A DNA stretch of 64,000 nucleotides from Saururus chinensis (GCA_035235625.1 CP141148.1:8799001-8863000), one strand, 5' to 3'. Counted from the first letter of the stretch, positions 23,251-34,800 are shown. Made by a program: numbers and translations. Notes: generated by a model from the letters alone, not told the origin.

Positions 23251-24227
23251 AGTAAAAGGGATAGGGCCATATGAAATATGTACCTATTTTGATGAATAGA
23301 TACATTTTACCAGCTTAAATTATGATGAGGTCAAATGGATGGGTTCCACATATTCGAATCTACTCAAATAGGTAGACCACCATCATCAAACTTGATATAT
23401 AATTTCCAATCAATCACGCTCATCTGACCTACATTGTTGTGATTCCAACTTAGAAATTTCAATCTCAAGCATATAGAAAAGGTGAGATTAAATTGATATA
23501 ATGGGATCCACATGTCCAAATGTGCCCAAGATTTGTGAGCCCTTATTGTTGATCCTCTATTGATCTCCCTTGTTTAGGAACAACATTTACGAAGTCTAGC
23601 CTGGTAAATTAGAGATCTTTAGAAAATCCTTTGTGTTAATGTTACTAGGTTATTGACCTGATAACATTTTTAATCTATGAGCCCTCATATGGAGGTAGGG
23701 TACACAGGATATGAAAAGAGGATTGGCTAGGATTGTGGGCTACTAAATTTGGATATGCCACTTTGATTTAAGCTCGTGACAAACTTTGATCAGTGGGTCT
23801 CATACATCAAAGTGGGCTTAAATTTCATAGGCATGCAACCCTTGTGACCTGTCACCAATCCTCCTTGGTCCCACTCCCACCTGACAACATCAGGTCACTA
23901 TTAAAGATGTGGGCCCTAAAATATTAGAAGAGTGGGACAGAGGGGATCAAAAGATGAACATTTCAAACATTGAAATAGAGGCAAAAAATTTCGGGGCATT
24001 TGGACTTGTGGGCCCTTTGAGATTTTATTTTCTAATTTTGGACATAAAGCAGTCAAGTTGGCGTGGGACTAATTAGGGTTTACAAACCACATTGATGGTG
24101 AGTCCCATCTATTTGACCTTGTCAAATGCAAGCCTTGAAATTTTGAACCTTCTTGATGAGTGGGTACCACTAAGCAAAATAGGCCCAAGCTTCACATGAG
24201 TAGGACCTACAGGTATTGTCACCTATC

Positions 24228-24853
24228 TAGGGCTGGTAAAATTTAACTCAACTTGCATACCCAAATTGAACCCGACCTGGTTAACCCGCATTCGACCCAA
24301 CCCAATCAAGAATAGGGTCTGGGCTAGTATTTTTAAATTTTACCCGTTTTAAAAATAAGATCAGGTTAAGATTTCCCCACATAACCCCCGCAACCCAACC
24401 TAGACCCAATTATTTAATGATAACATGACTCAAGGTGAAAAAGATTACAAATAAAATTCTTAGTTTTTTATTTTCTCTTAGATTTTGATTTTATTTGATA
24501 GTCATTTAGTAAGATTTTGGTCGTGTATCTTATAATGCTGCAATGCTCTCTATTCAACTCTTACTTTCTCAAATAATACACAAAGTGATTGAAATCTATT
24601 TATAATGTTGTAATGCATCTAAATTCTTTATATGCTTGGCCCTTCTTAAAATAAAGTGTAAAATACTAATTTAACCAAAAATTTTAATTTAAAAAAAAAT
24701 AAAATTACCTACATACCCGACCTGACCTAAGTAGGGTTAGGGTTTGCATTTTTAACCCGTTTAATAAATAGGGTTGGGTCATTACCCGACTTGATGTAAG
24801 TGTGGGTCAAGGCCGACCCAATCCGATCGTACCGGATTCAATTCCTAGCCTTA
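24228..24853. mobile_element. Inverted-repeat element (hAT-like MITE), copy 1
   Basis: It starts TAGGGCTGGTAAAATTTAAC and ends with the approximate inverse (ATTCCTAGCCTTA). Subterminal DNA is rich in GACCCAACCC and ACCCGACCTG motifs, typical of hAT-type MITEs. The same element lies at 52967-53591 at the homologous place, so it inserted before the segmental duplication. Confidence 0.5.
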
Positions 24854-25738
24854 CACCGATTCTCAACCCTACACCTATTCCCCTAGTTCTGCACCACCCT
24901 CGTAGGATCCTATGGCACCACAATGAGTTAGCTAGCACGGATGAGTGGGCTAAGTTCTATGTGCAATCACAAAGTGCGGTTGGATCAATGCGCAAAAAAG
25001 GGGGTCCCACATGCCCCTGAAACCGGAAATTTAATTAAGATGTTGCAGGATAGAAATGATCATAATTCGAACAATCTCATTAGCCATGATTTTTAATCAG
25101 AATAGAGATTATGAATCAACATCTAATTTCCAAAACCAAATAATTTAAGCAAATTCTCTTACTCTTGGTTGGCCGAGCTCTTCTATTCAGCTCAAGTGCA
25201 TCATAGGAACTACAAAAACAGGGTTATTTCTCTTTCGTACTGATAAATGTGATAAAGATTGGTCCCAAGTATAAAAAAGATTCCCAAAATAGGGAAGAAA
25301 CAAGTGTTTCCACAATCTCGTCAATTCTCTTCCAGTTCATCCTTCAGATTTTCTGCAATTTTTTCCGTCCTTTGGTGAGAAAACTTGAGGCTACTTTTCC
25401 TTGGGTTGAAGGCAGGAGCCTGCTCCTCGTTGCCAGCTGCCTAGGGGGGCAACTGTTCACTGTGGTAGGTCTCCCTGCTGAAAAACAAGGGTAACAAAAT
25501 CTCAAAGGAAGCCTCTGGTAGGGTGAGGAATTACATGGTTACTGAAGAGTGTTCCTTGCTACTGGTTAAATCATGTCTACCAGTTTGACCTCTAACCACA
25601 ATGGAAAAAGAATTAGACTGTGTGTGTGTGTCTGGTGTCTTCATATATATTTTTTGTCCGCATGTACTAAATTATGATGTACAGAACAAATGATATTATC
25701 ATAAGACTAAGCTCTTTAATTAGTACTGATGTTTTCAG

Positions 25739-27578
25739 GTTGTTTGGTTCCAATGGGGTCGTTCAAACAGGCAAGGGTTTACCATAGCATATTCAAACAA
25801 CAAAGACACAATTCATCTTGATGCTTTGTTCAACATTATCTCTTACGACACAGTAGCTAAACTACAAAATACCCTTTTGGCCTCAGATTTTAAGGTAATT
25901 CACAACTAGTATGCTAAAAACAATTTATTTCTATGTTCTGTGTGTTTTTTTTTTCTGAATTAAACATGCTTAAGTATCTTCATGGGGAGATCTCTGTACT
26001 GAAAATGCTGCAACATTGTATCTGTTTAGACTGTGATAGCAGATGAGTCACATTTCCTCAAAAACGCTCAAGCAAAGAGGACAAATGCTTCACTTCCTGT
26101 TTTAAAGGTTTTTGCATTTCTTTTGTAATTTGTCATATTTGCACTGGCAATTCTCAGTCATTTGTCTTCTATCAGATTTTATTATTAACATTATTTTTTT
26201 AATAAAGTAGTTGACAATGTACAAAATTGTAGAAAGCACGATATGCGATTTTGTTGACAGGGACTCCTGCATTATCTCGGCCCATTGAACTATTTAAACA
26301 AGTATTATGGTCAGTCACATTTCAAGTTCTATGTTACTGAAACTTCAGACTAATTTGTTTACTAATCCAGCTGGAAGCGCTCTACCCTGATGTTTACAGA
26401 AATGTGCATCAGTATGGAAATCGATATTGCAGGGGTGTAAGTTTTAAATGTGAATAACTTGGTTTTATATTCTCTCTGTGATGTTACTGATACTCTCAAA
26501 TTCTTCTCCATCTATTTCCTTTTGAATTTGATGAGTGTCTTTGCAGGGTGTCTTTGGCCTCTATCAAGGAGCAAAGCAATCATGAGGAGCTTCACAATTT
26601 AATGAAAGCTACTTTAATGATTCGTAGGCTTAAGAAAGATGTCCTTGCAGAACTTCCACTGAAGTGTAGGCAGCAAAGGATGTTTGGGTACATCTGGAGA
26701 GGAAAATATTATTTTTTCACGTTCTTAGCACAGTGCTCTACTTTCAGGAAAAATTTGTTACAGAAATAAATATTCTATTTATAAATGGGACTGGATGAAC
26801 AAGCTAAGAGGCTGGGTAAAGGTTCAATCACCTCCCTCTTTTCAGCCAGATCAACACTGCTTATGTGTATGTGTTGTTGGCGCTTGTTGGCTATTAGACT
26901 GGCCAAGGTGTCTAGTCCTAATATGATTAGTCCTACAGTTTATGAAGTTCAGCTATAAGAAATTAGTAAAATTTATAAAAGAAATACTAAAAATAGTTTA
27001 AAATTTAATTAAAATAATAAATGTAAAAAAGAAATACTACAGACAAATGGGAAGAATATCACTAACCTTTCCATTGCTCTTCCTTGCATTTGCAGCCACC
27101 CCAGTGCTCATCTTTTTTAGGCAAAATTTTGGATAAGTATAGTAGCATGTTTGTCTTAATATCCACCCTCAGCATCGTCTCCCCATATAAGTGAACATTC
27201 TGAGTGCAAGCATCAGTTTTCATCTATCTTTTATTTGGAAGAGAAGGATGCATCAGAATGAAATTTTTTTGTGCAAGCTTTTGTTTGACAAAATAAAGAC
27301 TAAAAATTAATATTGTGAAAACTGGGAGTTAGCCTTTATCACAGTAGTGGTCCTTGTGGATCTATATCTTAAACCAGTGCTAACCATGAGCTAGACATTG
27401 AAGTTGATTAATAAAAAATATATTCCAGTTTCACTTAAAAAAGAACAAGTGAATTTACGAGGAAGTGTGATCTGATTCTATATATCAGTCCGCCCATCGA
27501 ATCCTTTTGGGTTTTTTGTAGGCCTTCCTGGACGTAGATGAGAAAATTATGAAACACATCCAAGCCTTGTTTTGCGAG
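25739..27578 (+). pseudogene. Truncated CHR18/SMARCAL1-like helicase copy
   Basis: Six exon homologues remain: 25739-25894, 26030-26107, 26233-26301, 26371-26436, 26547-26675 and 27522-27578, matching exons 11-16 of the intact gene. They cover the end of helicase lobe 1, including the DESH box (in 26030-26107) and the LTGTP motif. Exons 1-10 (start codon, HARP-like domain, Walker A) and 17-24 (lobe 2) are absent. The fifth exon homologue has one extra A in GGAGCAAAGCAATC, which shifts the frame into a TGA. Its donor, CAA|GTATGT in the intact gene, reads CAAAGGATG here. Changes in the first exon are mostly amino-acid replacing (for example LS to WF at its third and fourth codons). There is no promoter from the parent, so any transcript would be incidental. 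The plus frame 26548-26769 is this shifted exon. Confidence 0.92.
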
Positions 27579-27711
27579 GTAAATTGGATTATAAGGTCAA
27601 AGCGTTTCTTTTTGGTGTGCAATGAGCTGTAGAATTAATGCTTCTACTTGCGTAGCTTGCAGTTTTTAAAGGGAACTGTTTGGTGTATGAAAACATTGGT
27701 ATTGGTTATTG

Positions 27712-28934
27712 CCTTGTTTTGCAAGGTACCAATTAAAAATAACAAAAATCATTTATTTCACAATAGTGGGTTAAGAGCCAAAATTGACAAAACCACATCA
27801 AGATGTGATTCAATGCTAAAAATAGCTTAAAATCAACTTTTGTGTGAGAATTTAAAATTTGCCCACCTTCTACACCCAACACAAAATTAGAAATAAAAAT
27901 TTTACTCAAATTCTACAATAAATTCCATACCCAAACAACCCCTTAATTTCTTTTATAAGAATGTTACTTACTTAGGTGATACCACATTTAGGTCCTTCGT
28001 TTAGCACATGTGAGTTTCCTTTCTGAGAATCAAATCAATTAGTACCACTTATGTCAAATTTTATGGGCCATTAAGGATGTCACGATAGGCGTAAAACATC
28101 TATTCTGCTCTCCAAATGAACCTAAACAATCGATCACCAAAACTCTGTGCAATTGGGGCTGATTCTTTCATGGAGCACCAAAACTCTGGAGTTCTAGTGG
28201 CAGCAGATGTTGATCACATTCAACCCAACCTCTTGACAACTCCACCATTCTTGAACTAGTTTAGTTTCTTGCGAGATGAGGGAGGATTTCCATTTGACCT
28301 GTAACCCAAATTGCAAATATTATAACATTCTAAGCTGTCAAACGTATTCTGGTCATGAATTCCAGTATCTGTTCTTACTTGCATCCCAAGTTCAGTACCA
28401 GAAAGAGTCCACTTTTGGAAGCTTAGGTCTACCTATCGAATTTGTAAGTCATTCTACCAACTCAATTGGTTAGTTACCATAAATTAGTTAGCACGGGCAG
28501 AATCACTTGAACTATGCTATCGTGCTGTACATATGCTAAGCTTACAATGAAGCACTTTAAAAGGAACAAAATGGCAATAGGATGGGGGGCTGGTAATAGG
28601 CAACACGGTTTAGATATACATACAACAGGAATCATTTTCTGTGTTTCCTTCTGCAGACTGCCCAGCAGAAAGAACACATAGGAGTTGTTGATATTTGAAA
28701 TCAAGGGCACACACGCTAGAGCATATTAGCATCAGCATAGCGTATGCGCTGTCTATTTTCTGGATTCACAGTTCCCATGCATTCCTTACGCTAAACTAGG
28801 CACTTTGTTATGCTTCCTATACAATGAGGCTTCTCCCACTAGTCTTTCAAAAATCCCACACCCATGGGACTTTAGCCCTAGTCAGAGAGGTCTTCAGCAT
28901 TTCGCTCACCTAAATTAAGGAATGCCCCAAAGCC
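27712..28934. other. Intergenic DNA between pseudogene and Rpp38-like gene
   Basis: Homology with the 56-kb locus stops at 27711. The first bases after it, GCCTTGTTTTGCAAGGTACC, resemble the end of the nearby exon-16 homologue (GCCTTGTTTTGCGAGGTAAA, 27563-27582). The part nearest 28934 should hold the 3' UTR of the minus-strand gene. Small frames at 28276-28710 show no coding signs. Confidence 0.4.
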
Positions 28935-30154
28935 TCACAAAGAATCATTTTCGAGGACTTCCTCAACAACTCTGTTAATGCAGCTTCCTTCATCCTGCAA
29001 GGAGCATGGTAACCAAATTAAAACACTTCAATGGCCATGATACTAGAAGTGGAAGAGGCAGAAAAGGGCTAGAGGGAACCAAGACCTTTACTCCTATGGC
29101 CATAGCTGTTTTCAGCTTTACCAGTTCTCCCAGTCTCAATGAACCTAGCCTATCATCTTTGACATAAATCAGCGGGACTCCTCTGGACAATGCTAAACTC
29201 GGAAGATGCTTAACCAGCCATCTTGGATTGCAATCAGAAGCCAAAAACACGGCCTAATTGTTGAAGGAAGAATAAGATCTGGTGAATGGAATATCATACA
29301 TGTCCTTCAACTTGGAGGACTAACATATCTCAAGTTGAAGGAAAAAGGGGGGAAAAGACATTAAACACAGGTCAAAAATGTGGAGCCAAGCAACAGATGC
29401 AGTGTCTAAAATAAGGGAACACAGTTGAGTGTCACCTGTAGCTGAATGGAACGAGCCTTATGAGCAATATGGAAGAGAGAAGGAGGGGTCCCTGCACTAG
29501 AAGGCCTTTCCCGGCAAGGAGCCATTCTCTCCAGTACACGCGTGACTTCATTCACACCAATCGAAAATTGTTGCTACAAAGGATCATACATATAGTGAGG
29601 ACAACCCAACCATAATGAAATTTAAGAGTGACCAAATAATGAAAATCCCAATTCATGCTACCCAATGAATAAAAAGAATTTTTTACGTCTGATATAAGCC
29701 AAACAATTCAAGTTTATACCTTCATCCATATCTTTTCGGAGAGAGAACCTTTTGAAAGTTTTGCAACCTCCAACTCCCTAAACAAATTTACCAGTCCTGT
29801 CACTAGGCATGCACCATAACAGTTCAAGAAAGCTAATGCTTTAGGCTTACCCTTGAAGTCTTTGAAGCAGATTAGCAAGGCGCTCCCCTTCATAGCAAAT
29901 TTCCCTCAACAAGCTACAATGGCAAACAGGAGAAAAAGAATAATGAAAAGTATCAGCTTTAGTAATATGAACAACTTTTATTTGTATAAAGATTGGTATA
30001 GTATATGAACACCATGAACTGAGTAATCATAAAAGACAGTCAATGCCTGAAAAAAAATAACAAAAGAATTTAATGTATGTATGAGAGAGAGTACATAGAC
30101 ATACTGTTGGTCTGGAGAAGCGTTGATCGTCTTATGGCACCTGCTCTTGGGCAT
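28935..30154 (-). CDS. L7Ae/L30e-fold protein, Rpp38-like (RNase P/MRP)
   Basis: I reconstructed six exons on the minus strand: 30154-30105, 29913-29851, 29777-29720, 29573-29436, 29253-29086 and 28994-28935, all with GT-AG introns, giving 178 residues ending in TGA. Residues 1-57 are basic then helical (LLREICYEGERLANLLQRLQ). The L7Ae/L30e/Gadd45-type part follows: FSIGVNEVTRVLERM (about 60-74), VFLASDCNPRWL (about 105-116), GVPLIYVKD (about 128-136), GSLRLGEL and KTAMAIGVK (about 140-159), with a short acidic tail. The LASDCNP...VPLIYV...LG pattern is that of plant proteins annotated as RNase P subunit p38-like or L7Ae family. Members of this fold bind kink-turn RNA in the nucleolus; the exact partner here is inference. 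The start was chosen for its MPKSR-type N-terminus. The frame stays open upstream to an ATG at 30337 (61 more residues). No neighbour is functionally linked. Confidence 0.85.
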
Positions 30155-30400
30155 TATCACAAATAAAAGAAAAGCAAGAAATAGGGGATAAACGCAAACC
30201 CTAAGCAGTAACTGCAACACGAGTTGGCGGCAAGATGAAAATTGATTCTTCTGTGACTGGTATTGGAATCCGAAACCTAATTGTCGACGCTCAACATTCC
30301 GAACAGGGGCTGAAGCCTGGAAGCAGACACGAGGCACAATGAAAAAGGATGAAGGCCGAACCCCATTAGCCTTGTTTACAACTTAATGATATTGCTCCCT
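30155..30400 (-). promoter_or_regulatory. 5' leader/promoter region of the Rpp38-like gene
   Basis: This stretch lies just upstream of the chosen start on the minus strand. It contains an in-frame upstream ATG at 30337. No convincing TATA box is visible. The transcription start cannot be placed from sequence alone. Confidence 0.4.
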
Positions 30401-30479
30401 TCTTTTGTTTTACTTATTTTAAGGTAAAAGTGCTTACACCCATTCAATTAATGAGAATATACACATACCTATGGAAAGG

Positions 30480-31570
30480 ACCGAGATAAAGATCTTGGCA
30501 AGATGCATGGCTCAAGATTTTACATTATCTTAGCAAGATTTTACCGAGATCTATGGAAGATTGTTGAGATCTATGGAAGATACCATGATGATAAAGATGA
30601 GATCAGGATGAACATGACAAGATGGGAGATATGTGAGACATTAATATAATATTATATTTTCATTTAATTTAATTTTTAATTTTATTTTATTAGGTTTATT
30701 AATACCTGGACCTTGTATCTTTATATATTTTTTACATAAACAATAATTATGTTTACTCTCATTATATTATATTATACTTATTTTATGTAATTTATATTAT
30801 ATATTATATTTATAATTATTTAATATTTATATATATATACATTTGTATATGATAATGCATACTTATAAGGTCAAATTTATGTGTTAGATTAACTTCTTCT
30901 AATCACCTAGACAACCAAGATTGTTTTACATGATCTCTTTGATATCTATATGAGATTTCATCTCTTTGGCTCATTGAGACAAAATCAAGATTTGAGATGG
31001 TTCGCCATTTCAGTGAGATCTCTGTTTCAGGGCCTTTGCCAAGACTCAAGACCATGTAAAAATAGTTTTACATTGTCTTGGTGAGATCTCGCCAAAATTT
31101 ATGCAAGATGACCGAGATAGTGACAATGTGGCCAAGATTGCGATGATCATGACGATATGGGAGACAGAGGAGACATTAATATATCAATAAATTTTTTATG
31201 TAATCAATTTCTCATCTTATTTCATTAGGTTTAATAATGTCTAAATCTTGCATCTCATTAAGTTTTCTAAATAAGTAATCACTGTGTTCATTTTCATTCT
31301 ACATCATCATCAGCTTTATATATTCTACATACTTATTTTATGTAATTTATGCTATATAATAAATTTATAATTATCTAATATTAATATTTGTGTTTGTAAA
31401 TGATAATATATACTTAGATTGTCAAATATATGTGTTAATAAACTTCTTTTTATTACCTAGACAATCAAGATTGTTTTACATAATCTCTTCAAGCTCTCTC
31501 CGAGTTCTCTCAGAGATCTCGTCTCTTTGGCTCATTCAAACAATACTGAGATTTGAGATGACAAACCATG
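30480..31570. repeat. Tandem duplication, unit about 0.53 kb
   Basis: 30500-31000 and about 31055-31570 share in the same order: TTTTACATTGTCTTG-like, CGAGATC, GATGGGAGA, GAGACATTAATAT, an AT-rich centre with TTATTTTATGTAATTTAT, CACCTAGACAA/TACCTAGACAA, CAAGATTGTTTTACAT, and TCTCTTTGGCTCATT. The copies have diverged noticeably. Repeated GAGATCTC/AAGATTTTGC motifs suggest a decayed transposon pair, but I could not find termini. Confidence 0.75.
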
Positions 31571-34483
31571 CGTATACCCCCTCTATTATATAACCTCCAC
31601 ATAACCGTAGTAGCATATTCGGGATTTGGTTTCAAATCGGCCTGGAGTTATTTTGATTTGGTTGGGGAAATTTAAAAAATAAATAAAATCGGCATACTAG
31701 AAAACAATGATAAAAGGCATATATCCAATGCAGCTTATATGAAAAACAACTGTCTCACAATGCTCCTAAATCTTATCCTTTGGTCTAGGCGTTCTCATAA
31801 AGCAAATAAAAATCCTATACAAATTCACAAGATAAAACACAATTTATATATAAAATTCCACTTGAAAGAAGAAAAACCTAGATAGCAAGTAAATCAAAAG
31901 TATCTAAATTCATAAATCATAATGGGAGTGTTTCGAGCATTTGAAAAAACAATATTATCGCTCTTTACAATGCATGTTACACTTAACATGCGTTAAGAAA
32001 TACATTGCAAAGCATATCATCGCCAAGCAATGGGACTACAGATAAAGATCAGCATGTGAAATAAACCAAAGACGATTAGAGGGCTTCCTGTGGCCCTTAG
32101 AGCCAAATTAAGCTTATCTATGCAAACTCTATAAATCCTCTGCTTAATTTCTCAATGGGGTTTCTAGTTAGGTTCAGCTGAGACTAATTCTTGTTTAAAA
32201 AATAGGATAGCTAATGGTATATCCAAAGGTTAGGATTTGCCACTAAAACCACATTTTAATGGGTATTCAAAACTCAAGCACATTACTTATACAGTTTCAA
32301 ATGCCCAATACTAATGTGGCAATTGAGAGAGTTCAGCTACTTTATGTTTCAAAAGAAAACAAGCCAAACACAACACTCTCTCCTCGGAGTGGTATAAAAG
32401 ATGGACTGATATGTAATAACTAATTAATGGTTTTTTGGAGTATTGGTTAGCAGATAGTTTGAGGAAATAGAAGAGTTGACATTCAAATGAGAGAATACAA
32501 AAGCAAAGTTCAATGGTAGATAAGTTCAACGTCAGCCCAACTGCTCATGATGTTCATTGTCTTTAAAAGCCATGAGCACCATTTCTATTACACAATATTA
32601 GCGACATTTTATATGAAGACAGGTATTTGCAATGCTTGGTCACAAATATTACGAAGTATTTGCAATGTTTTGAAAAAAGTCGTAAAGACTATACAATAAT
32701 ATCAATATCTTCTATAACCCTCGCAAATAAGTCAGGCATATTTGCGACAATTCCAAAGAAACATGGTAAATATGGTTGGTGTCAGGGCGAGAATGTTATT
32801 TGCGACGCTTTACTAAATCGTATCGCAAATATTAATCTAATAACAACATTTATTTTAAAAACGTCGCTAAAAGGGTTTGTTTACTACATTTTTTCACATG
32901 GCAACTACTAACATGTAGCAACGTTTTTTTCGTCTGTCGCTAATAAAATGCATCCCTTTTTGCTGTTCCTGAAATGGGGCACATAAAGGGGGGTATGTGG
33001 GGGTATTGGGGAGAATTTTTCAATAAATACCTTTTTAGTATTTATACATGTTCAATAAAAATGTACATTTTTCTCTCACATGCACAAATTAAAAGAACTT
33101 TCTGTTTAGTTCCTAAAATAAAAGTTTCCCAATGTGTTAATGTAGTTTTAGTGGTGCAAAAAGAATAACCCACTAGCAATTGAATTTTAAGTAAAACATT
33201 AAAAAATGTAAAATTAGCTAACACCCTTCAAAATCTGTGTAAGCATTCACTAAAGTCCCATAATATTAAAAGCAATGCTACTTTCAGCTCTAGTGGTAGT
33301 ATAATTTATAACAATCAGTTGTTTGAAGTGGCAATATAAATTCAAAATCACTGTGAAGAGATGCTAGACAGTGAACGTTGAAGAATATCCAATGAATGAA
33401 AAAATAAATTAAAAAAGTACCTTATTTTAGAATTTCCAATACCACCCATCCTAACTTTAGCATTGTGGTACAACTGTAACAGAGGATATATACCAAAAAA
33501 AGAGTATTCGCACTTATCTTTCAAAAAACACTTAAAATTATTTTACCAACAAGCGGATATTATAAAAAATAGTATATTGACGATATCTGAAAAATTATTA
33601 CATCTGAACAAAGGTTCGATAGACAAGAAAAAAATTAGAGACCCTTCAACTACATAGGTTAATTAAAAGAAATCCGTATGAAAAGAAAATATAACGAAAA
33701 GTATAAGTAATAAATATTTAAAGAAAATACAAGATTTGAATGAAATGAACATTTTGCATGGTTTCAATTGAGCACATAGGGGCGAAGGTTTTGATTCTCA
33801 CATACCAAAACAGATGGTACCTTACAACTCAGTCAAGATGAAGAATAAAACGGTTAAGGTGAAGAATATAAGGAAGAGAAAAAGTGCTGAAGAAAAAAAT
33901 AAATTTTACAGGCTTTAAAGGAGCCTTTCTCTCAGACCGAAAACTAAACAAAAAAAATCTTAAAAAGGAGAAATAGATTGCTACTGAATTTAAAAAGGTG
34001 TTGATTTCTTATGTTGGTATTGTGCATACTGACATTCATAAGCTTGGTCTTTTCTTATGAATAATAAAACATCCTCAAGCAGGCTTATAAAACCAAAAAC
34101 AATCCATCTATAGAAACACGATAAATTAACACTAATAACAATAAAAATACTCGCAAAACCAGAATATAAAAATCAAAGGCGATATCACCCAAAAATGAAA
34201 AAATTCCACACTTTTTAATGAAAACATACAACTTTCTCCTAGAATTCCCACAGGAAATATATCTGCGAAGCAACCAAAAAGGTAGAAGACATCGGATTGC
34301 ATAAATCTAAAATCATCAAAATACAAATTGAATCAATCGGGAGCTCTGCCAAAATCAGATGAAACCAAATATATTTCTTCTCAAACAACACCCCATACTT
34401 GAGCTCAAAAAATATCTAACAAAGAAAACCCATGTCAGAACTTCAACCAAAATCTCACCTTTCAACCACCAAGAGCTCAGATT
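31571..34483. other. AT-rich intergenic DNA
   Basis: No gene is recognised. It contains a CACTA-like fragment (32598-32950). 33400-34480 is A-rich with intron-like composition and could be the transcribed part of a non-coding or decayed gene starting at the 34.8-kb leader, but no exon is supported. Confidence 0.4.
32598..32950. mobile_element. CACTA-like fragment with GCGAC subterminal repeats
   Basis: TTAGCGACATTTTAT at the left faces an inverted GTCGCTAATAAAATGC at the right. Between them TTTGCGAC, TCGCAAAT and GTCGCTAAAA motifs recur on both strands, the pattern seen at CACTA transposon ends. A true CACTA terminus and a 3-bp target duplication were not found. Confidence 0.4.
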
Positions 34484-34800
34484 TCATAGGCCGAGAGAGA
34501 CTTTGAACTGCTTTTCCCTTCTTCCCTCTTTTGTAGCACAACACTTTCTGTAATGTCCTTTTCGGCTTGAGAAATCGATGGCAATCAATTTCAGGGAAGA
34601 TAGTGAGAGGAGAGGGATGAGGGAGATGAAGAGAGGGAAAGAAGATGGGACGAGTGGAGGCCGACGGGAAGGAGAGGCCAACGTCGGCAGAGTGATCACA
34701 GGCTGCGGCTGGGATCGATCGGGAGAGGAGATGTGATAAAAGAGGAGCGGAGATGGGACGAAGGTCGGGATCGGGTTTTAGGTTTTTACTTTTTAGAGGC
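34484..34800 (-). other. CT-rich leader-like sequence, possible orphan gene start
   Basis: On the minus strand this reads as a C/T-rich tract with TCTCCTCTCCCGATCG-type sequence, resembling a plant 5' UTR and first exon. It stands out from AT-rich surroundings. The minus frame 34484-34699 has no recognised domain and no convincing downstream exon. It could be a promoter fragment or non-coding RNA start. Confidence 0.3.

Larger units (their letters stand above)
22545..27711 (+). repeat. Partial duplicate of the CHR18-like locus
   Basis: Two stretches match the locus at 47-56 kb in the same order and orientation. 22545-23258 matches 47171-47954, upstream of the intact gene. 23262-27711 matches 51964-56424, which runs from inside intron 10 through exon 16 into intron 16. 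The intervening 4 kb of the source locus, including promoter and exons 1-10, is absent. Matching includes intron DNA and the inserted repeats inside intron 10, so this is a genomic duplication, not a retrocopy. Exon divergence by hand count is about 4 percent. Confidence 0.9.

Noticed and set aside
22545-23258. Retrocopy (processed pseudogene) explanation for the helicase copy
   Set aside because: Introns, intronic MITEs and upstream non-transcribed sequence are all present, so it was copied as DNA.
25739-27578. A second functional helicase gene
   Set aside because: Lacks exons 1-10 and 17-24, contains a frameshift with stop and a lost donor site. Annotated as pseudogene instead.
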